A DNA stretch of 64,000 nt from Dehalococcoidia bacterium (GCA_016930935.1 JAFGFT010000021.1:1-64000), one strand, 5' to 3'; shown: positions 51,975 through 61,579, counted from the first letter of the stretch. Numbers and translations are program-made. The notes: a model not told the origin generated them from the letters alone.

Positions 51975-52695
51975 GGAAGGCCTCTATGGCCTTGTTCGTC
52001 GGTTTCGGCTTCTCTGCAAAGAAGTGGTGGGTTCCCCCTTCAATCTCCTCATACAGTGCACCACTGATATGTTCCGCGAGAAACGCCCCGTACTTGGGTG
52101 GTGTCAGCACATCCCAGCTTCCTGATAGAACCAGCGTCGGCGCCGTAATCTCTTTCAGCCGGTCTATCACATTGAACCGGTCACACGCCCGGAAATCGTT
52201 CACCTGCACTCGAGCTCCCACCATCGCTGTCTCATGCAGTATCTCCCGCCTCAGTTCACTGTCCATGCCGGTTTCCCGAGTCGCGAACTCAACCACCCTG
52301 TCCACAATGGAGCGTAGCTGCGGCTCGATGAATTCGGCCAGCCATGAATCGGGATTTTCGATCCCTTTCTCAATGGCCTCAAGAACATGAGGCGCAACCC
52401 GCAGTTTGGCGCCGGTCCCTACGAGGATAAGCCCTCCCACTTCCTCCGGGTAGTCGAGTGCGTATTGCAGCACGATGGCACCGCCGAGCGAATGGCCCGC
52501 CAGCACGGGCTTTGAGTAGCCCTTCTTCGAGATATAGCCGTGAAGCCACGCTGAGTATTCCTCAACAGTGGAACGTGGTTTTCCGTCAGAAAGATGCCCG
52601 GGGAGATTCGGAGCCTCGGCGTCGGCGAAGTGGTCCGTCTGGTGACTCCAGACGACTCCCGTTTCACCTGAGCCATGTATGAAGACAAGTTTCAT
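51961..52695 (-). CDS. Alpha/beta hydrolase
   Basis: 244 residues. Oxyanion-hole HGSGE, nucleophile elbow GHSLGG (catalytic Ser), SWDVLTPP (acid Asp) and GGTHHFF (His). All three catalytic residues are present. The substrate is unknown; small esters or lactones are typical. GGAG lies 13 bases before the ATG. It overlaps the convergent radical SAM gene at its 3' end. Confidence 0.88.
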   Translation of the reverse strand: MKLVFIHGSGETGVVWSHQTDHFADAEAPNLPGHLSDGKPRSTVEEYSAWLHGYISKKGYSKPVLAGHSLGGAIVLQYALDYPEEVGGLILVGTGAKLRVAPHVLEAIEKGIENPDSWLAEFIEPQLRSIVDRVVEFATRETGMDSELRREILHETAMVGARVQVNDFRACDRFNVIDRLKEITAPTLVLSGSWDVLTPPKYGAFLAEHISGALYEEIEGGTHHFFAEKPKPTNKAIEAFLKTL

Positions 52696-52761
52696 TGTGT
52701 GACGCTCTCCGTGTCCAGACTATATTTCATCATTGCCTGTCAGGCTACTCTCGTTTCACAT

Positions 52762-55200
52762 CTATGCAGAGGCTATCTCCGCGATGCCCGTCGCCGTGAC
52801 CGAGACAACGGTCTCTCCCTCCTCAAGCGCCATCAGATGGACGCCCCGTGCATTCCTGCTCTGCACGGATATCTGCTCCATCGGTATTACCACCACGTTG
52901 CCCGAGGAAGACAACAGAACGAGCGACCCTTGAGGGGGCACGAGGGTCGCTATTGATAGCTTCCCGGTTTCAAAACCTACCCTGTGCACGCGAAGACCCT
53001 TTCCTCCACGCTTGTGAACAGGAATACTGTCTACTCGTGTCAATTTGCCGAAGCCCCTGTCGGATACTGTCAGAAGGTATACGTCTATCACGACCGGGTC
53101 CATTCCGACAATCTTGTCTCCTGCAAGTCGAAGGCCCCGCACCCCACCACTGCTCCTCGAAGCCGTACGAAGTTCCTCCACCGCGAACCTGTTTGCCATG
53201 CCGTTCTGACTGATGAGTACCACTTCGCCGCTACCCTTGACCACTCGGGCCGAGACCAGGTGGTCCTCTTCCCTGAGGTTGATGGCAATGACTCCCGACC
53301 GACGGATCGAAGAGAACTGCTCAATCGGAGTCTTTTTCACAACGCCATTTCGACTCGCCATGACAAGGAAGGTATTGGGCTCGAACTTCGGGACAGCCGC
53401 CAGCGCAGTTATCTCATCTCTGAGGTCAACGGGAACCACATTCACCAGGGCCGTGCCCTTGGCAGTTCGCGATGACTCCTCGGGAATCTGGTAGCACTTG
53501 ACGCTGTACACTCGCCCTCTGTCTGTAAAGAAGAGGATGGAATCATGCGTGTCCGCTACGAGGATGTGCCGCACAGAATCATTGTCCCGCGTCACCATTC
53601 CCATGACGCCTCGCCCACCCCTGTGCTGCACCTTGTAGGTAGCCGCAGGCAGGCGCTTGATGAATCCGCCTGTCGTCAGCGTCACAATCATCTTCGCATG
53701 CGGAATCAGGTCTTCGTTACTGAACTGTGTGGCCTCTTCTTCCCATATCTCGGTGCGCCGTTTGTTCGCGAATTTTTCCTTGATCTGCATCAGGTCATCA
53801 CGAATGAGGCGCAGTATCTTCTGCGGGTTCGCGAGCAGGTCTTCGAGATACGCAATCGTCTCGAGAAGCGCAGCATACTCTTCGGCTATCTTCTCTCGTT
53901 CAAGGTGCGCCAGGCGTCGCAAAGGCATATCCAGGATTGCCTGTGCCTGCTCCAGAGACAGTGCAAACCGCTCAATGAGGCTATCGCGAGCCGCTTCCAC
54001 CGTTTCTGAACCACGAATGATGGCTATCACCTCATCCATGTTGTCCAGCGCAATCATCAACCCCTCGAGGATATGTGCGCGCTTCCTTGCCTTGTCGAGG
54101 TCGAACTGCGAGCGCCGCGTAATGACATCGCTACGGAATTCTATGTAGCAGGTGAGCGCCTCTCTGAGGTCCAGCGTCTTCGGCCTGCCATCAACAAGGG
54201 CCACCATGTTGACGTAGTACGTCGACTGCATTGGGGTGTGGCGGTACAGGTTGTTCAGGAGGCGGCCTACCTGAGCCTCTCTCTTGAGATCGATGACAAC
54301 CCGCATGCCGTCCCTGTCTGACTCGTCTCGCACCTCAGAGACACCGGTAATCTTCTTCTCTTTCGCCAGTTCAGCGATTCGCTCAACCAGCGCCGCCTTG
54401 TTGACCTGGTAGGGTATCTCAGTGATGACCAGCTGCCGCTTGCCGAGCTTGTTGGTAATCTCCTCCACCCTGGCTCGCATCACGACCTTGCCCCGCCCCG
54501 TGGCGTAGGCACTTCGAATGCCTTCTGTGCCAAGGATGATGGCACCTGTGGGGAAATCCGGCCCCTTCACAAACTGCATCAAGTCATCATTGCCTGCCAG
54601 AGGACTGTCGATGAGGTGAGCAGCTGCGTCACAAATCTCGCCAAGATTGTGAGGAGGTATGCTCGTCGCCATTCCGACTGCGATGCCTGCCGCTCCATTG
54701 ACAAGGAGATTGGGAATCCGTGCGGGAAGCACCGAAGGCTCTTGTAGCGAGTCGTCGAAGTTCGAGACAAAATCAACCGTGTTCTTGTCGATATCGACAA
54801 GCATCTCCATGGCTATCGGCGACAGTCTGGCCTCCGTGTACCGCATCGCGGCGGGAGGATCATTGTCCACGCTGCCGAAATTGCCCTGACCATCAACCAG
54901 CGGGTGCCGCAGAGAGAAGTCCTGTGCCATCCGCACCATAGCTTCATATACGGATGAATCGCCATGTGGATGATACTTACCCAGCACTTCACCAACGAGG
55001 CGTGCGCTCTTCTTGTATGCACTGTTGGGGCGCATGCCCAGATCGTCCATCGCAAAGAGCACTCGCCGTTGAACCGGCTTGAGGCCATCGCGCGCATCAG
55101 GCAGTGCCCGTGCGACGATGACGCTCATCGCATAGTCGAGATAGGAACGCCTCATCTCTTGTAGAATCTCAACGGGTTGTACTAGACCAATGCCTGTCAC
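52762..55200 (-). CDS. gyrA: DNA gyrase subunit A
   Basis: 812 residues. The breakage-reunion domain has the active-site Tyr in [12 protein letters not shown] and the [20 protein letters not shown] segment that includes the quinolone-determining region. The GyrA box, normally QRRGGRG, reads QHRGGRG in the beta-pinwheel domain. The C-terminal region has the six-blade repeat pattern (for example [17 protein letters not shown]). gyrB is not in the window. It overlaps the upstream TPR gene by 4 bases. Confidence 0.93.
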   Translation of the reverse strand: MTGIGLVQPVEILQEMRRSYLDYAMSVIVARALPDARDGLKPVQRRVLFAMDDLGMRPNSAYKKSARLVGEVLGKYHPHGDSSVYEAMVRMAQDFSLRHPLVDGQGNFGSVDNDPPAAMRYTEARLSPIAMEMLVDIDKNTVDFVSNFDDSLQEPSVLPARIPNLLVNGAAGIAVGMATSIPPHNLGEICDAAAHLIDSPLAGNDDLMQFVKGPDFPTGAIILGTEGIRSAYATGRGKVVMRARVEEITNKLGKRQLVITEIPYQVNKAALVERIAELAKEKKITGVSEVRDESDRDGMRVVIDLKREAQVGRLLNNLYRHTPMQSTYYVNMVALVDGRPKTLDLREALTCYIEFRSDVITRRSQFDLDKARKRAHILEGLMIALDNMDEVIAIIRGSETVEAARDSLIERFALSLEQAQAILDMPLRRLAHLEREKIAEEYAALLETIAYLEDLLANPQKILRLIRDDLMQIKEKFANKRRTEIWEEEATQFSNEDLIPHAKMIVTLTTGGFIKRLPAATYKVQHRGGRGVMGMVTRDNDSVRHILVADTHDSILFFTDRGRVYSVKCYQIPEESSRTAKGTALVNVVPVDLRDEITALAAVPKFEPNTFLVMASRNGVVKKTPIEQFSSIRRSGVIAINLREEDHLVSARVVKGSGEVVLISQNGMANRFAVEELRTASRSSGGVRGLRLAGDKIVGMDPVVIDVYLLTVSDRGFGKLTRVDSIPVHKRGGKGLRVHRVGFETGKLSIATLVPPQGSLVLLSSSGNVVVIPMEQISVQSRNARGVHLMALEEGETVVSVTATGIAEIASA

Positions 55201-56051
55201 TCGGTAATCCCCTCGCTATCGCTTGGCTCCTCCACCATCGTAAACCCCTCGAAAGCACCTCTATCATCATCATCCGAGAAAGGCTCCTCGGAATCAAGGT
55301 CAGTGCCTCTGCCGCTGGAGACAGAAGACCGCCGCCCCATGTCAACTATCGGCGGTGTCTCAACGGGCGATACTCTGGCTGGTTGCCCATATAGCTTGTC
55401 AGCTTGTGTGGGCGGAAATGACGCCTGACCCACCTGACTTGGATGCTGAAATTCTTCTCTCACGAGCAACTGCGTGCCAACTTCTCCAGTCGAGAGCACA
55501 GTTGCACTGTATTCATTGCCACCCTGCATGAGCTTCGCAAGTCTTGTGCCATGTTTCGGCTCAAATTCACCAAGAACCAGGCCGTTCTCATCCTCCGCAA
55601 AAACCTGCTGGCCCCTTCTCTTCAAGAACACCACTCCCCCACCTGCCTCGGGCATCCTTTCGAGCGCCGTTACATTCGTAAGGCTTACCACTCCCGTCTT
55701 GCCAATTGTCGCAGCGAAAAAGTCCTTCCCTGAGCCACGACTTTTCTCTGGACCCAATTCTTTCACTTCCGCCCACGCATTCAGCCGTTGCATGTTCTTC
55801 GTCGCAATTGCGTTGCCATGGTCTATATCCAGAGCGCACTGATACGCCCTGGTAGCTTCATCAAACCGCCCAAGTTCAATAAGCGCCCGCCCAAGCCTGT
55901 TGCACGCAGCAACCTCGTTGGGGAACCGCTCTATGATGGCCCTATTGGCCGCCACTGCCTCTTCCCATCTCCCTTCGACGGCAAGTGCTATGGCCTGCTG
56001 GCCGAGCTTTCGGCCAAGTCGAGCATGATCCTCTCCTTGCTGCAATGTCAC
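55197..56051 (-). CDS. TPR-repeat protein coupled to gyrA
   Basis: 284 residues. Residues 10-95 form two to three TPR motifs ([40 protein letters not shown]). The middle has a small beta-rich domain ([20 protein letters not shown]), and the end is acidic and low complexity. It starts with GTG behind a GGAG. It overlaps the gyrA start (ATGA), a link also recorded in other Chloroflexota as far as I know. Function unknown. Confidence 0.75.
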   Translation of the reverse strand: MTLQQGEDHARLGRKLGQQAIALAVEGRWEEAVAANRAIIERFPNEVAACNRLGRALIELGRFDEATRAYQCALDIDHGNAIATKNMQRLNAWAEVKELGPEKSRGSGKDFFAATIGKTGVVSLTNVTALERMPEAGGGVVFLKRRGQQVFAEDENGLVLGEFEPKHGTRLAKLMQGGNEYSATVLSTGEVGTQLLVREEFQHPSQVGQASFPPTQADKLYGQPARVSPVETPPIVDMGRRSSVSSGRGTDLDSEEPFSDDDDRGAFEGFTMVEEPSDSEGITE

Positions 56052-56083
56052 AATCGTTCATCTCCACGCTGACAGTACTGGCA

Positions 56084-57316
56084 TCAGTCCTGAACAGACT
56101 GGCGGAATTCTACCTCAAACGCTCGATGCAGCGCTCTCACCGCGTCTTCTGCACGCGCCTCGCTGATAATACATGTTATCCTGATTTCCGACGTTGTAAT
56201 CAATTGAATATTGATATCTTCCTTGTAGAGTGTCTGGAACATCTTCGCCGCATAGCCGGGAGAGTTCTGCATACCAGTGCCGACGATGCTCACTTTCGCC
56301 AGTGTCTCATCGCTCACCACTCTGTCGGTACCGAGTTCCTGAGACACGCCCTTGACGATTGACAACGCCTTCGCAAGGTCGGAACGAACCACCGTGAACG
56401 TGAGATCCGTCACACCATCACTGCCCGCATTCTGGACTATGGTATCCACGCTGACATTTGCCTCGGCAAGAGGGACGAAAATGCTTTGAGCCGTTCCCGG
56501 ATGGTCAGACACTCCGGCCACTGTGATCTTCGCGACGTTCGTATCTTGCGCAATTCCGCTCACTCTGTTGCGAATCTCCATTAGGTCCTCCCTGCATATC
56601 AGCGTGCCAGGCGCGTCACTCCTGCTCGACGCCACGAGTATGGGCATGTCGTATACCTGCCCCAACTCCACTGCTCTGGGCGCCATCACCTTTGCACCAT
56701 ACGTAGCAAGCTCCAGCATCTCCTCGTAGCCTATCTTCGACAGCTTCACCGCATCAGGGACTATTCGAGGGTCGGCGGAGAGTACTCCCTCAACGTCGGA
56801 GTAAATCTCACACACTGCAGCTCCCAGGCTCGCCGCAAGCGCGACTGCCGTCGTGTCCGAGCCGCCCCGACCGAGCGTAGTGGTATCCATGCCGTCCGTC
56901 ACACCCTGAAATCCCGCCACAATCACGACGTTGCCCTTCTCAAGCTCGCCTCTTATTCGCTGCGGGTCTACGCTCTTGATGCGCGCTTTGCTATGCCTCG
57001 AATCAGTCAGGATACCCGCCTGCATCCCGGTCAGGCTTACTGCAGGATATCCATCGCTCTTCAGCGCCATTGCCATGAGTGTGCTGGACACAATCTCGCC
57101 TGTTGAAAGAAGCACATCCATTTCTCTTTCATCAGGTTGGCTTGTCATCTGCTGGGCCAACGCAAGAAGTTCATCCGTTGTATGTCCCATTGCAGAGACA
57201 ACGACAACCATGTCGTTTCCAGATGCCCTTCCGCGGCCAATGCGCCGCGCAACGTTCCTGATCTTTTCCGCATCGGCAACTGAACTGCCGCCGTATTTCT
57301 GCACAATCAGTGCCAC
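56084..57316 (-). CDS. lysC: Aspartate kinase
   Basis: 410 residues. VQKYGGSSVADAEKIRNVA is the nucleotide/aspartate-binding opening; GFQGVTDGMDTTTLGRGGSD follows, with two C-terminal ACT domains (for example VAGVSDHPGTAQSIFVPLAE and VSIVGTGMQNSPGYAAKMFQ). First step of the Lys/Thr/Met branch; the ACT domains suggest feedback control. It overlaps the stop of the upstream ApgM-like gene by 10 bases. Confidence 0.93.
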   Translation of the reverse strand: MALIVQKYGGSSVADAEKIRNVARRIGRGRASGNDMVVVVSAMGHTTDELLALAQQMTSQPDEREMDVLLSTGEIVSSTLMAMALKSDGYPAVSLTGMQAGILTDSRHSKARIKSVDPQRIRGELEKGNVVIVAGFQGVTDGMDTTTLGRGGSDTTAVALAASLGAAVCEIYSDVEGVLSADPRIVPDAVKLSKIGYEEMLELATYGAKVMAPRAVELGQVYDMPILVASSRSDAPGTLICREDLMEIRNRVSGIAQDTNVAKITVAGVSDHPGTAQSIFVPLAEANVSVDTIVQNAGSDGVTDLTFTVVRSDLAKALSIVKGVSQELGTDRVVSDETLAKVSIVGTGMQNSPGYAAKMFQTLYKEDINIQLITTSEIRITCIISEARAEDAVRALHRAFEVEFRQSVQD

Positions 57317-58527
57317 CGTGGAACCTCTCTCGCCGTGAACTTTCCCATGAGACTGAACCCATCCGTTACTACGACACCGGTCCGTGCAGCTTCATCCTCT
57401 GTGAATCGTGCGCCACCATTGCCAGCCATGCCTTCAGCGCACAAGAGAAATGGAACGGGTTCCGCCACGTGCGTCTGCACCTCTATCGGCGTCGGATGGT
57501 CCGGAGCAATCAGGATTCTGACACCATCCTCCGCAAGCTCACGGAGTACAGATACCATGTCGCCGTCAATCCGCTCAATGGCCTCCACCTTGTCCGCAAC
57601 AGACCCATCGTGACCCGCTTCATCCGGCGCTTCCACGTGGGCTACTACCATGTCATTCGTATCGAGCGCCGCCACCGCTCCCCTTATCTGCGCCGAGTAG
57701 TCATTCTGGATGTCGCCTGTGACTCCGGGGATATCCAGCACCTTCATGCCAACCATTTTCCCAAGACCCTGCAAGAGGTCCACACCCGACGTTATGGCGG
57801 AACTCAAACCATAGGTCTCCGAGAAGGACGGCATGGGAGGTATCTGCCCGCTGCCCCAGAAGAGCCACATCATGTTGGCAGGAACCTCTCCCCTCGCCCT
57901 TCGAGACACATTCACGGGATGGTTTTCAAGAACCTCTACAGAACGAGACATCAGGTCACGAAGGAACTCACTTCCTCTCCCGCATGGCAGGTACTGAGAA
58001 ATCACTCCTCCAGGGATATCGTGAGCAGGGGTACACTTCGCTTCCAGAACGTCCTCATGCCCCTTAATCTTGCAGATGTGTCGGTAGCTGATACCCGGAA
58101 AGAAGCTGACCTCATCATCGCCGACGGCGGCCTCAAGTGCCAAAATTAGCTCACGGGATTCTTCGTTGTTGATATATCCGGAACTGTAGCTGTCCATCCT
58201 TCCATCACGCACGCTCACCAAGTTGCAACGGAAGACATGTTCACCTTCACGAACGGGTATCTCCATGCTTCGCGCTTCTATCGAGCCTCGCCCCTTGTAG
58301 TAGACCCGTGGGTCATAGCCAAGAAGAGACATGCACGCACACGCGCTGCTCGGTTCCATGCCTTCCGGCACATTGTGGACAAGCCCGAGTGTGCCCGTCT
58401 TTACGAGGGCATCAAGATGTGGCGTCCGCGCGAGTTCGAGGCAGGTCTTGCGCTCATTGGCCGGAAGGGCCCACCCGGCGGCACCATCCATGATAAGTAC
58501 GAAGTACTTCATGTTTGCCGCGTTCAT
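57307..58527 (-). CDS. ApgM-like AP-superfamily protein, proposed homoserine kinase
   Basis: 406 residues. The first metal motif is FVLIMDGAAGW, the catalytic region reads VPEGMEPSSACACMSLLGYD, and the later ligands are VAHVEAPDEAGHDG and IAPDHPTP. It is related to ApgM but lacks the TPGSAPGHMSLF signature of the copy at 27242. The overlap with lysC matches the genomic context of the group known as proposed homoserine kinases (TIGR02535), so a role in threonine synthesis is more likely than glycolysis. I chose the ATG at 58527; 58512 is possible. Longer frames upstream overlap tRNA-Pro. Confidence 0.78.
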   Translation of the reverse strand: MNAANMKYFVLIMDGAAGWALPANERKTCLELARTPHLDALVKTGTLGLVHNVPEGMEPSSACACMSLLGYDPRVYYKGRGSIEARSMEIPVREGEHVFRCNLVSVRDGRMDSYSSGYINNEESRELILALEAAVGDDEVSFFPGISYRHICKIKGHEDVLEAKCTPAHDIPGGVISQYLPCGRGSEFLRDLMSRSVEVLENHPVNVSRRARGEVPANMMWLFWGSGQIPPMPSFSETYGLSSAITSGVDLLQGLGKMVGMKVLDIPGVTGDIQNDYSAQIRGAVAALDTNDMVVAHVEAPDEAGHDGSVADKVEAIERIDGDMVSVLRELAEDGVRILIAPDHPTPIEVQTHVAEPVPFLLCAEGMAGNGGARFTEDEAARTGVVVTDGFSLMGKFTAREVPRWH

Positions 58528-58543
58528 TGAAGCACTATATAAT
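58515..58543 (+). promoter_or_regulatory. Promoter of tRNA-Pro
   Basis: TTGCCG (58515-58520), 17 bases, TATAAT (58538-58543), 15 bases before the mature 5' end. The -35 lies within the first codons of the divergent ApgM-like gene. Confidence 0.75.
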
Positions 58544-58547
58544 AGCA
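58539..58547 (-). promoter_or_regulatory. Extended -10 of the ApgM-like/lysC operon
   Basis: Minus-strand TG-C-TATTAT (58547-58539). It shares five base pairs with the plus-strand -10 of tRNA-Pro. The predicted start of transcription (58532) is about 4 bases before the ATG at 58527. Confidence 0.55.
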
Positions 58548-58558
58548 CGACGGGTAGG

Positions 58559-58632
58559 CGGGGCGTAGCGCAGATTGGTAGCGCGCAGCGTTCGGGACGC
58601 TGAGGCCGGAGGTTCGAGTCCTCTCGCCCCGA
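58559..58632 (+). tRNA. tRNA-Pro (CGG)
   Basis: 74 bases without encoded CCA. Acceptor CGGGGCG (58559-58565) pairs with CGCCCCG (58625-58631), with A as discriminator. The anticodon arm CAGCG-TTCGGGA-CGCTG has anticodon CGG; the T arm is GGAGG-TTCGAGT-CCTCT. The first base pair C-G and the anticodon identify proline. Confidence 0.96.
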
Positions 58633-58766
58633 CTCTTCTCTCCCTGCAATCTTCAACAAAGCTCTGCTGCAACTCTTCCTTCCTTGTTGCTTGCCTAGAA
58701 CGGCCTTCATCCTCTGTGGTAGACTCCCGCCCGTGCGGCAGCGCACATAAGGTTAAGGAGGGAAGC

Positions 58767-60230
58767 ATGTCACTGAAGACTCCCCAACAGTACAAGCAGT
58801 CCCTCAGCCAGCTCAAACCGAACATGTACAAGTTCGGGCAGCTGATTGAGGACACCACAACGAACCCCCACACCAGGAGCACCGTCGAGGGCCATGCGCA
58901 GCTTTTTGCTGCCGCTCTCGACCCCCAGTATTCTGACCTGTTCGCCACCACTTCTAATCTCACAGGAGACAAGGTCTCAAGGTATCTCGCCATCAACCAG
59001 AGTGCCGAAGACATGATAGCCAACTGCAAGATGAAGCGTGCGGCCTATCATCTGACCGGCACCTGTACTGGTGGCCGCTGTGCAGGCTACAACGCCCTCA
59101 ACTCCATGTGGTCTACAACGTATGACATGGATCAGGAGATGGGTACCAACTATCACTCCAAGCTCCAGGACTGGCTGCGATTTGCACAGGACAACGACAT
59201 AACGGTGTCCGGCGCGTTGACCGACCCGAAAGGGAACCGGGCACTTCCACCTTCCCAGCAGGAAGACCCTGACATGAACCTTCACATCGTTGAAGTCAAG
59301 GACAACGGCATCGTTGTTCGCGGTGCAAAGGTAATGATCTGCGGCACAGCTGCTGCTCAGGAGATTTTTGTACTACCCGGTGCCGGCTACAAGGAGCCAG
59401 ACAAAGACTACGCTGTCGCGTTCGTCATCCCCAAAGACACTGCGGGTCTCACCATTGTGGAAGCACGGCACCCGAGCGACACCCGTGAAGTGGAAGAGGG
59501 TTTTGACGTACCCGTCGAATATGGCGGCATATCTCAGGCATATCTGTTCTTTGAGGATGTGTTCGTACCAAAGGAACGCGTCTTCCTCGCCGGAGAGTTC
59601 AAGTACGCAGGCTCCGCAGTCATGAACTTCATCATGCCCTACAGGGCCGCGATTGGCGGCTGCGTCGCAGGACAGGGAGACCTGATGTGCGGGGCTGCGG
59701 CGCTCATCGCTCGCGCCAACGGTCTGTCCACAAAGGTCTTCAATGACAAGCTCATCCAGATGTACATCAACAACGAGACCACTTTCGGGATGGGAGTCGC
59801 AGCAGCCGCACTTGGCAAGAAGCATCCCTCAGGCGTATGGCTCACAGACCCACTGCTGGCCAATGTCAACAAGGTGCATGTCGCCACTCTTCCCTACGAC
59901 ACGAAGCGCATCACACAGGACATCTCCGGAGGAATCGGAGAGACAGGATGTCTTCCTTCATACACCGACTTCATCGACCCCAACTACGGACATCTGGTTC
60001 AGAAATACCTCAAGGCCGCGTCCTCTGCAGAAGCACGTGCGAAGATTGCGCGTCTCGTAGAATGGCTCACCCTTGGGGCAGGCGTTCCCGGCTGTATGCA
60101 CGGTGGGGGCTCTCCTGAAGGAGCCAGACTCATGATTCGATTGAACACAAGAATCGAAGACTCCGTGGGATACGCGAAACGCCTCATTGGTCTTGAGGAG
60201 GATATTCCCGATCCCGCAGCGAAAAAGTAA
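58767..60230 (+). CDS. 4-hydroxybutyryl-CoA dehydratase-like flavoprotein (AbfD family) with altered cluster ligands
   Basis: 487 residues, end-to-end similar to AbfD (for example GTNYHSKLQDWLRFAQDND, ALTDPKGNRALPPSQQ, GIVVRGAKVMICGTAA, LLANVNKVHVATLPYD). In the characterised enzyme the [4Fe-4S] cluster is held by Cys99, Cys103, His292 and Cys299. Here the first two Cys are at 100 and 105 (C-x4-C), residue 292 is Tyr (PYRAAIGGC) and Cys299 is kept. AAGGAGGG lies 7 bases before the ATG. Next come acyl-CoA dehydrogenase and EtfBA, so a CoA-ester substrate is likely, but the reaction may differ from the 4-hydroxybutyryl-CoA dehydration. Confidence 0.82.
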   Translation: MSLKTPQQYKQSLSQLKPNMYKFGQLIEDTTTNPHTRSTVEGHAQLFAAALDPQYSDLFATTSNLTGDKVSRYLAINQSAEDMIANCKMKRAAYHLTGTCTGGRCAGYNALNSMWSTTYDMDQEMGTNYHSKLQDWLRFAQDNDITVSGALTDPKGNRALPPSQQEDPDMNLHIVEVKDNGIVVRGAKVMICGTAAAQEIFVLPGAGYKEPDKDYAVAFVIPKDTAGLTIVEARHPSDTREVEEGFDVPVEYGGISQAYLFFEDVFVPKERVFLAGEFKYAGSAVMNFIMPYRAAIGGCVAGQGDLMCGAAALIARANGLSTKVFNDKLIQMYINNETTFGMGVAAAALGKKHPSGVWLTDPLLANVNKVHVATLPYDTKRITQDISGGIGETGCLPSYTDFIDPNYGHLVQKYLKAASSAEARAKIARLVEWLTLGAGVPGCMHGGGSPEGARLMIRLNTRIEDSVGYAKRLIGLEEDIPDPAAKK

Positions 60231-60264
60231 CCCGTACTCTTCCGGCCAGAAGCAATAGACTGAC

Positions 60265-60300
60265 AGCGGGCACGGCCTATCCCCGGCGGATAGGCCCGCT
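60265..60300 (+). terminator. Hairpin after the AbfD-like gene
   Basis: AGCGGG plus CCTATCC pairs with GGATAGG plus CCCGCT, with a 5-base bulge on the left arm and a CCGGC loop. The following U-run is weak. Located 34 bases after the stop. Confidence 0.6.
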
Positions 60301-60311
60301 TGCTGTATAAG

Positions 60312-60341
60312 TTCGCACCAAGATAGAAAGTCGGGTAAAAT
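60312..60341 (+). promoter_or_regulatory. Promoter of the acyl-CoA dehydrogenase gene
   Basis: TTCGCA (60312-60317), 18 bases, TAAAAT (60336-60341), 35 bases before the ATG, which has AAGGAGG. Its presence after a hairpin suggests separate transcription from the AbfD-like gene. Confidence 0.5.
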
Positions 60342-60376
60342 CACGTAACAGCGAAAGCAAGGAGGTCATTTCAGAC

Positions 60377-61528
60377 ATGGGTAAGTTCCCCTATTTCACT
60401 GAGGTACACGACGAGATTCGAGAAATCGCTCGTGGCGCAGCCGAAGAGTTCAAGAAGACTGCGGAGGAAGCAGACCGCAATCATGACTACAAGATAGTCG
60501 AGAAGAACCTCAAGCGGCTGGCCGAGCTAAATCTCCTGGGCATCCACGTTCCCACGGAGTACGGCGGAGAAGGATTGGACCTGGTCGGTCACATGATAGC
60601 GCTCGAGGAAATCTCGAAGGGCTGCCTTGGCACAGCCTTCTCTTTCAATACGCAGCGGCTGGCTATGGACGCCATCAGGCTCGGCGGAACTGAGGAGCAG
60701 AAGAAGAAGTACCTCACCGCCGCATGTGAAGGCTCCATCATTTCTTTCGCAACCACCGAGCCTGAGGCCGGTTCCGACGTCGCTTCTATGAAGACCACTG
60801 CAGTCAAGGAAGATGGCGGCTGGGTTCTCAACGGTTCAAAACACTACATAACCAACGCAATCATTGCAGACACGCACGTCCTGTTCGCCAGGAGCAATTC
60901 TCTCGACAATCCGAAGCCCGTATTCACCGGGTTCATCGTCTCAAACGACAACCCCGGCATCAAGATGAGCAAGGTCGAGAATAAGATGGGTGCCACGGCA
61001 TCTCCGACGACTGAGTATTTCATCGAAGATTGTCACGTGAGTGATGCCGCAGTGCTCGGCACCGTTGACGAGGGAATGCCGCTTGCCCTCTCCGCCCTGG
61101 AGATTGCCAGGATCGGTATCGGCACGCAGGGTCTCGGACTCATGCAGGTCGCGCTCGATCAGGCCGTAGCCTACGCCAAGGAACGCGTTCAGTTCGGCAA
61201 GGCCATCGCCAAGAACCAGGCCATACAGTTCCACATCGCCGACATGGCATCAAGGGTAGAGGGTGCTATGAACCTGCTGTACCACGCAGCGTGGCTCAAG
61301 GACAACAACCTGCCGGCAGCGAAAGAAGCTGCGATCGCCAAGTTGTTCGCCACAGAACAGTGCACCTGGGTCTGCAACATGGCCATGAACATACTCTGCG
61401 GCCCCGGCTACACGACTGATTATCCAGTCGAGCGATACTTCAGAGATGCGAAGGTCCTCGAGATGGGTGGCGGCACGTCGGAGATAATGCGCATCATCAT
61501 CGCGCGACAGCAAATAGGAAAGTTCTAG
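60377..61528 (+). CDS. Acyl-CoA dehydrogenase
   Basis: 383 residues in the usual three-domain form. FAD/substrate motifs include SFATTEPEAGSDVASMKTTA, GSKHYITNA, AYAKERVQFGKAIAKNQAIQ and PVERYFRDAKVLEMGGGTSE. The catalytic Glu of the IYEGT motif in medium/short-chain enzymes is Gly here, as in family branches that place the base elsewhere; I cannot locate it with confidence. Electrons should pass to the EtfBA pair encoded downstream. The substrate may be linked to the AbfD-like product. Confidence 0.9.
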   Translation: MGKFPYFTEVHDEIREIARGAAEEFKKTAEEADRNHDYKIVEKNLKRLAELNLLGIHVPTEYGGEGLDLVGHMIALEEISKGCLGTAFSFNTQRLAMDAIRLGGTEEQKKKYLTAACEGSIISFATTEPEAGSDVASMKTTAVKEDGGWVLNGSKHYITNAIIADTHVLFARSNSLDNPKPVFTGFIVSNDNPGIKMSKVENKMGATASPTTEYFIEDCHVSDAAVLGTVDEGMPLALSALEIARIGIGTQGLGLMQVALDQAVAYAKERVQFGKAIAKNQAIQFHIADMASRVEGAMNLLYHAAWLKDNNLPAAKEAAIAKLFATEQCTWVCNMAMNILCGPGYTTDYPVERYFRDAKVLEMGGGTSEIMRIIIARQQIGKF

Positions 61529-61579
61529 TTCTGCAATCCTCGCCATGAAGCGAGACTCTGATGCAGGTTTTCTAATCGA

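Noticed and set aside
58528-58746. Longer N-terminus of the ApgM-like protein
   Set aside because: It would read through tRNA-Pro on the opposite strand; the metal-binding first strand begins at 58512.
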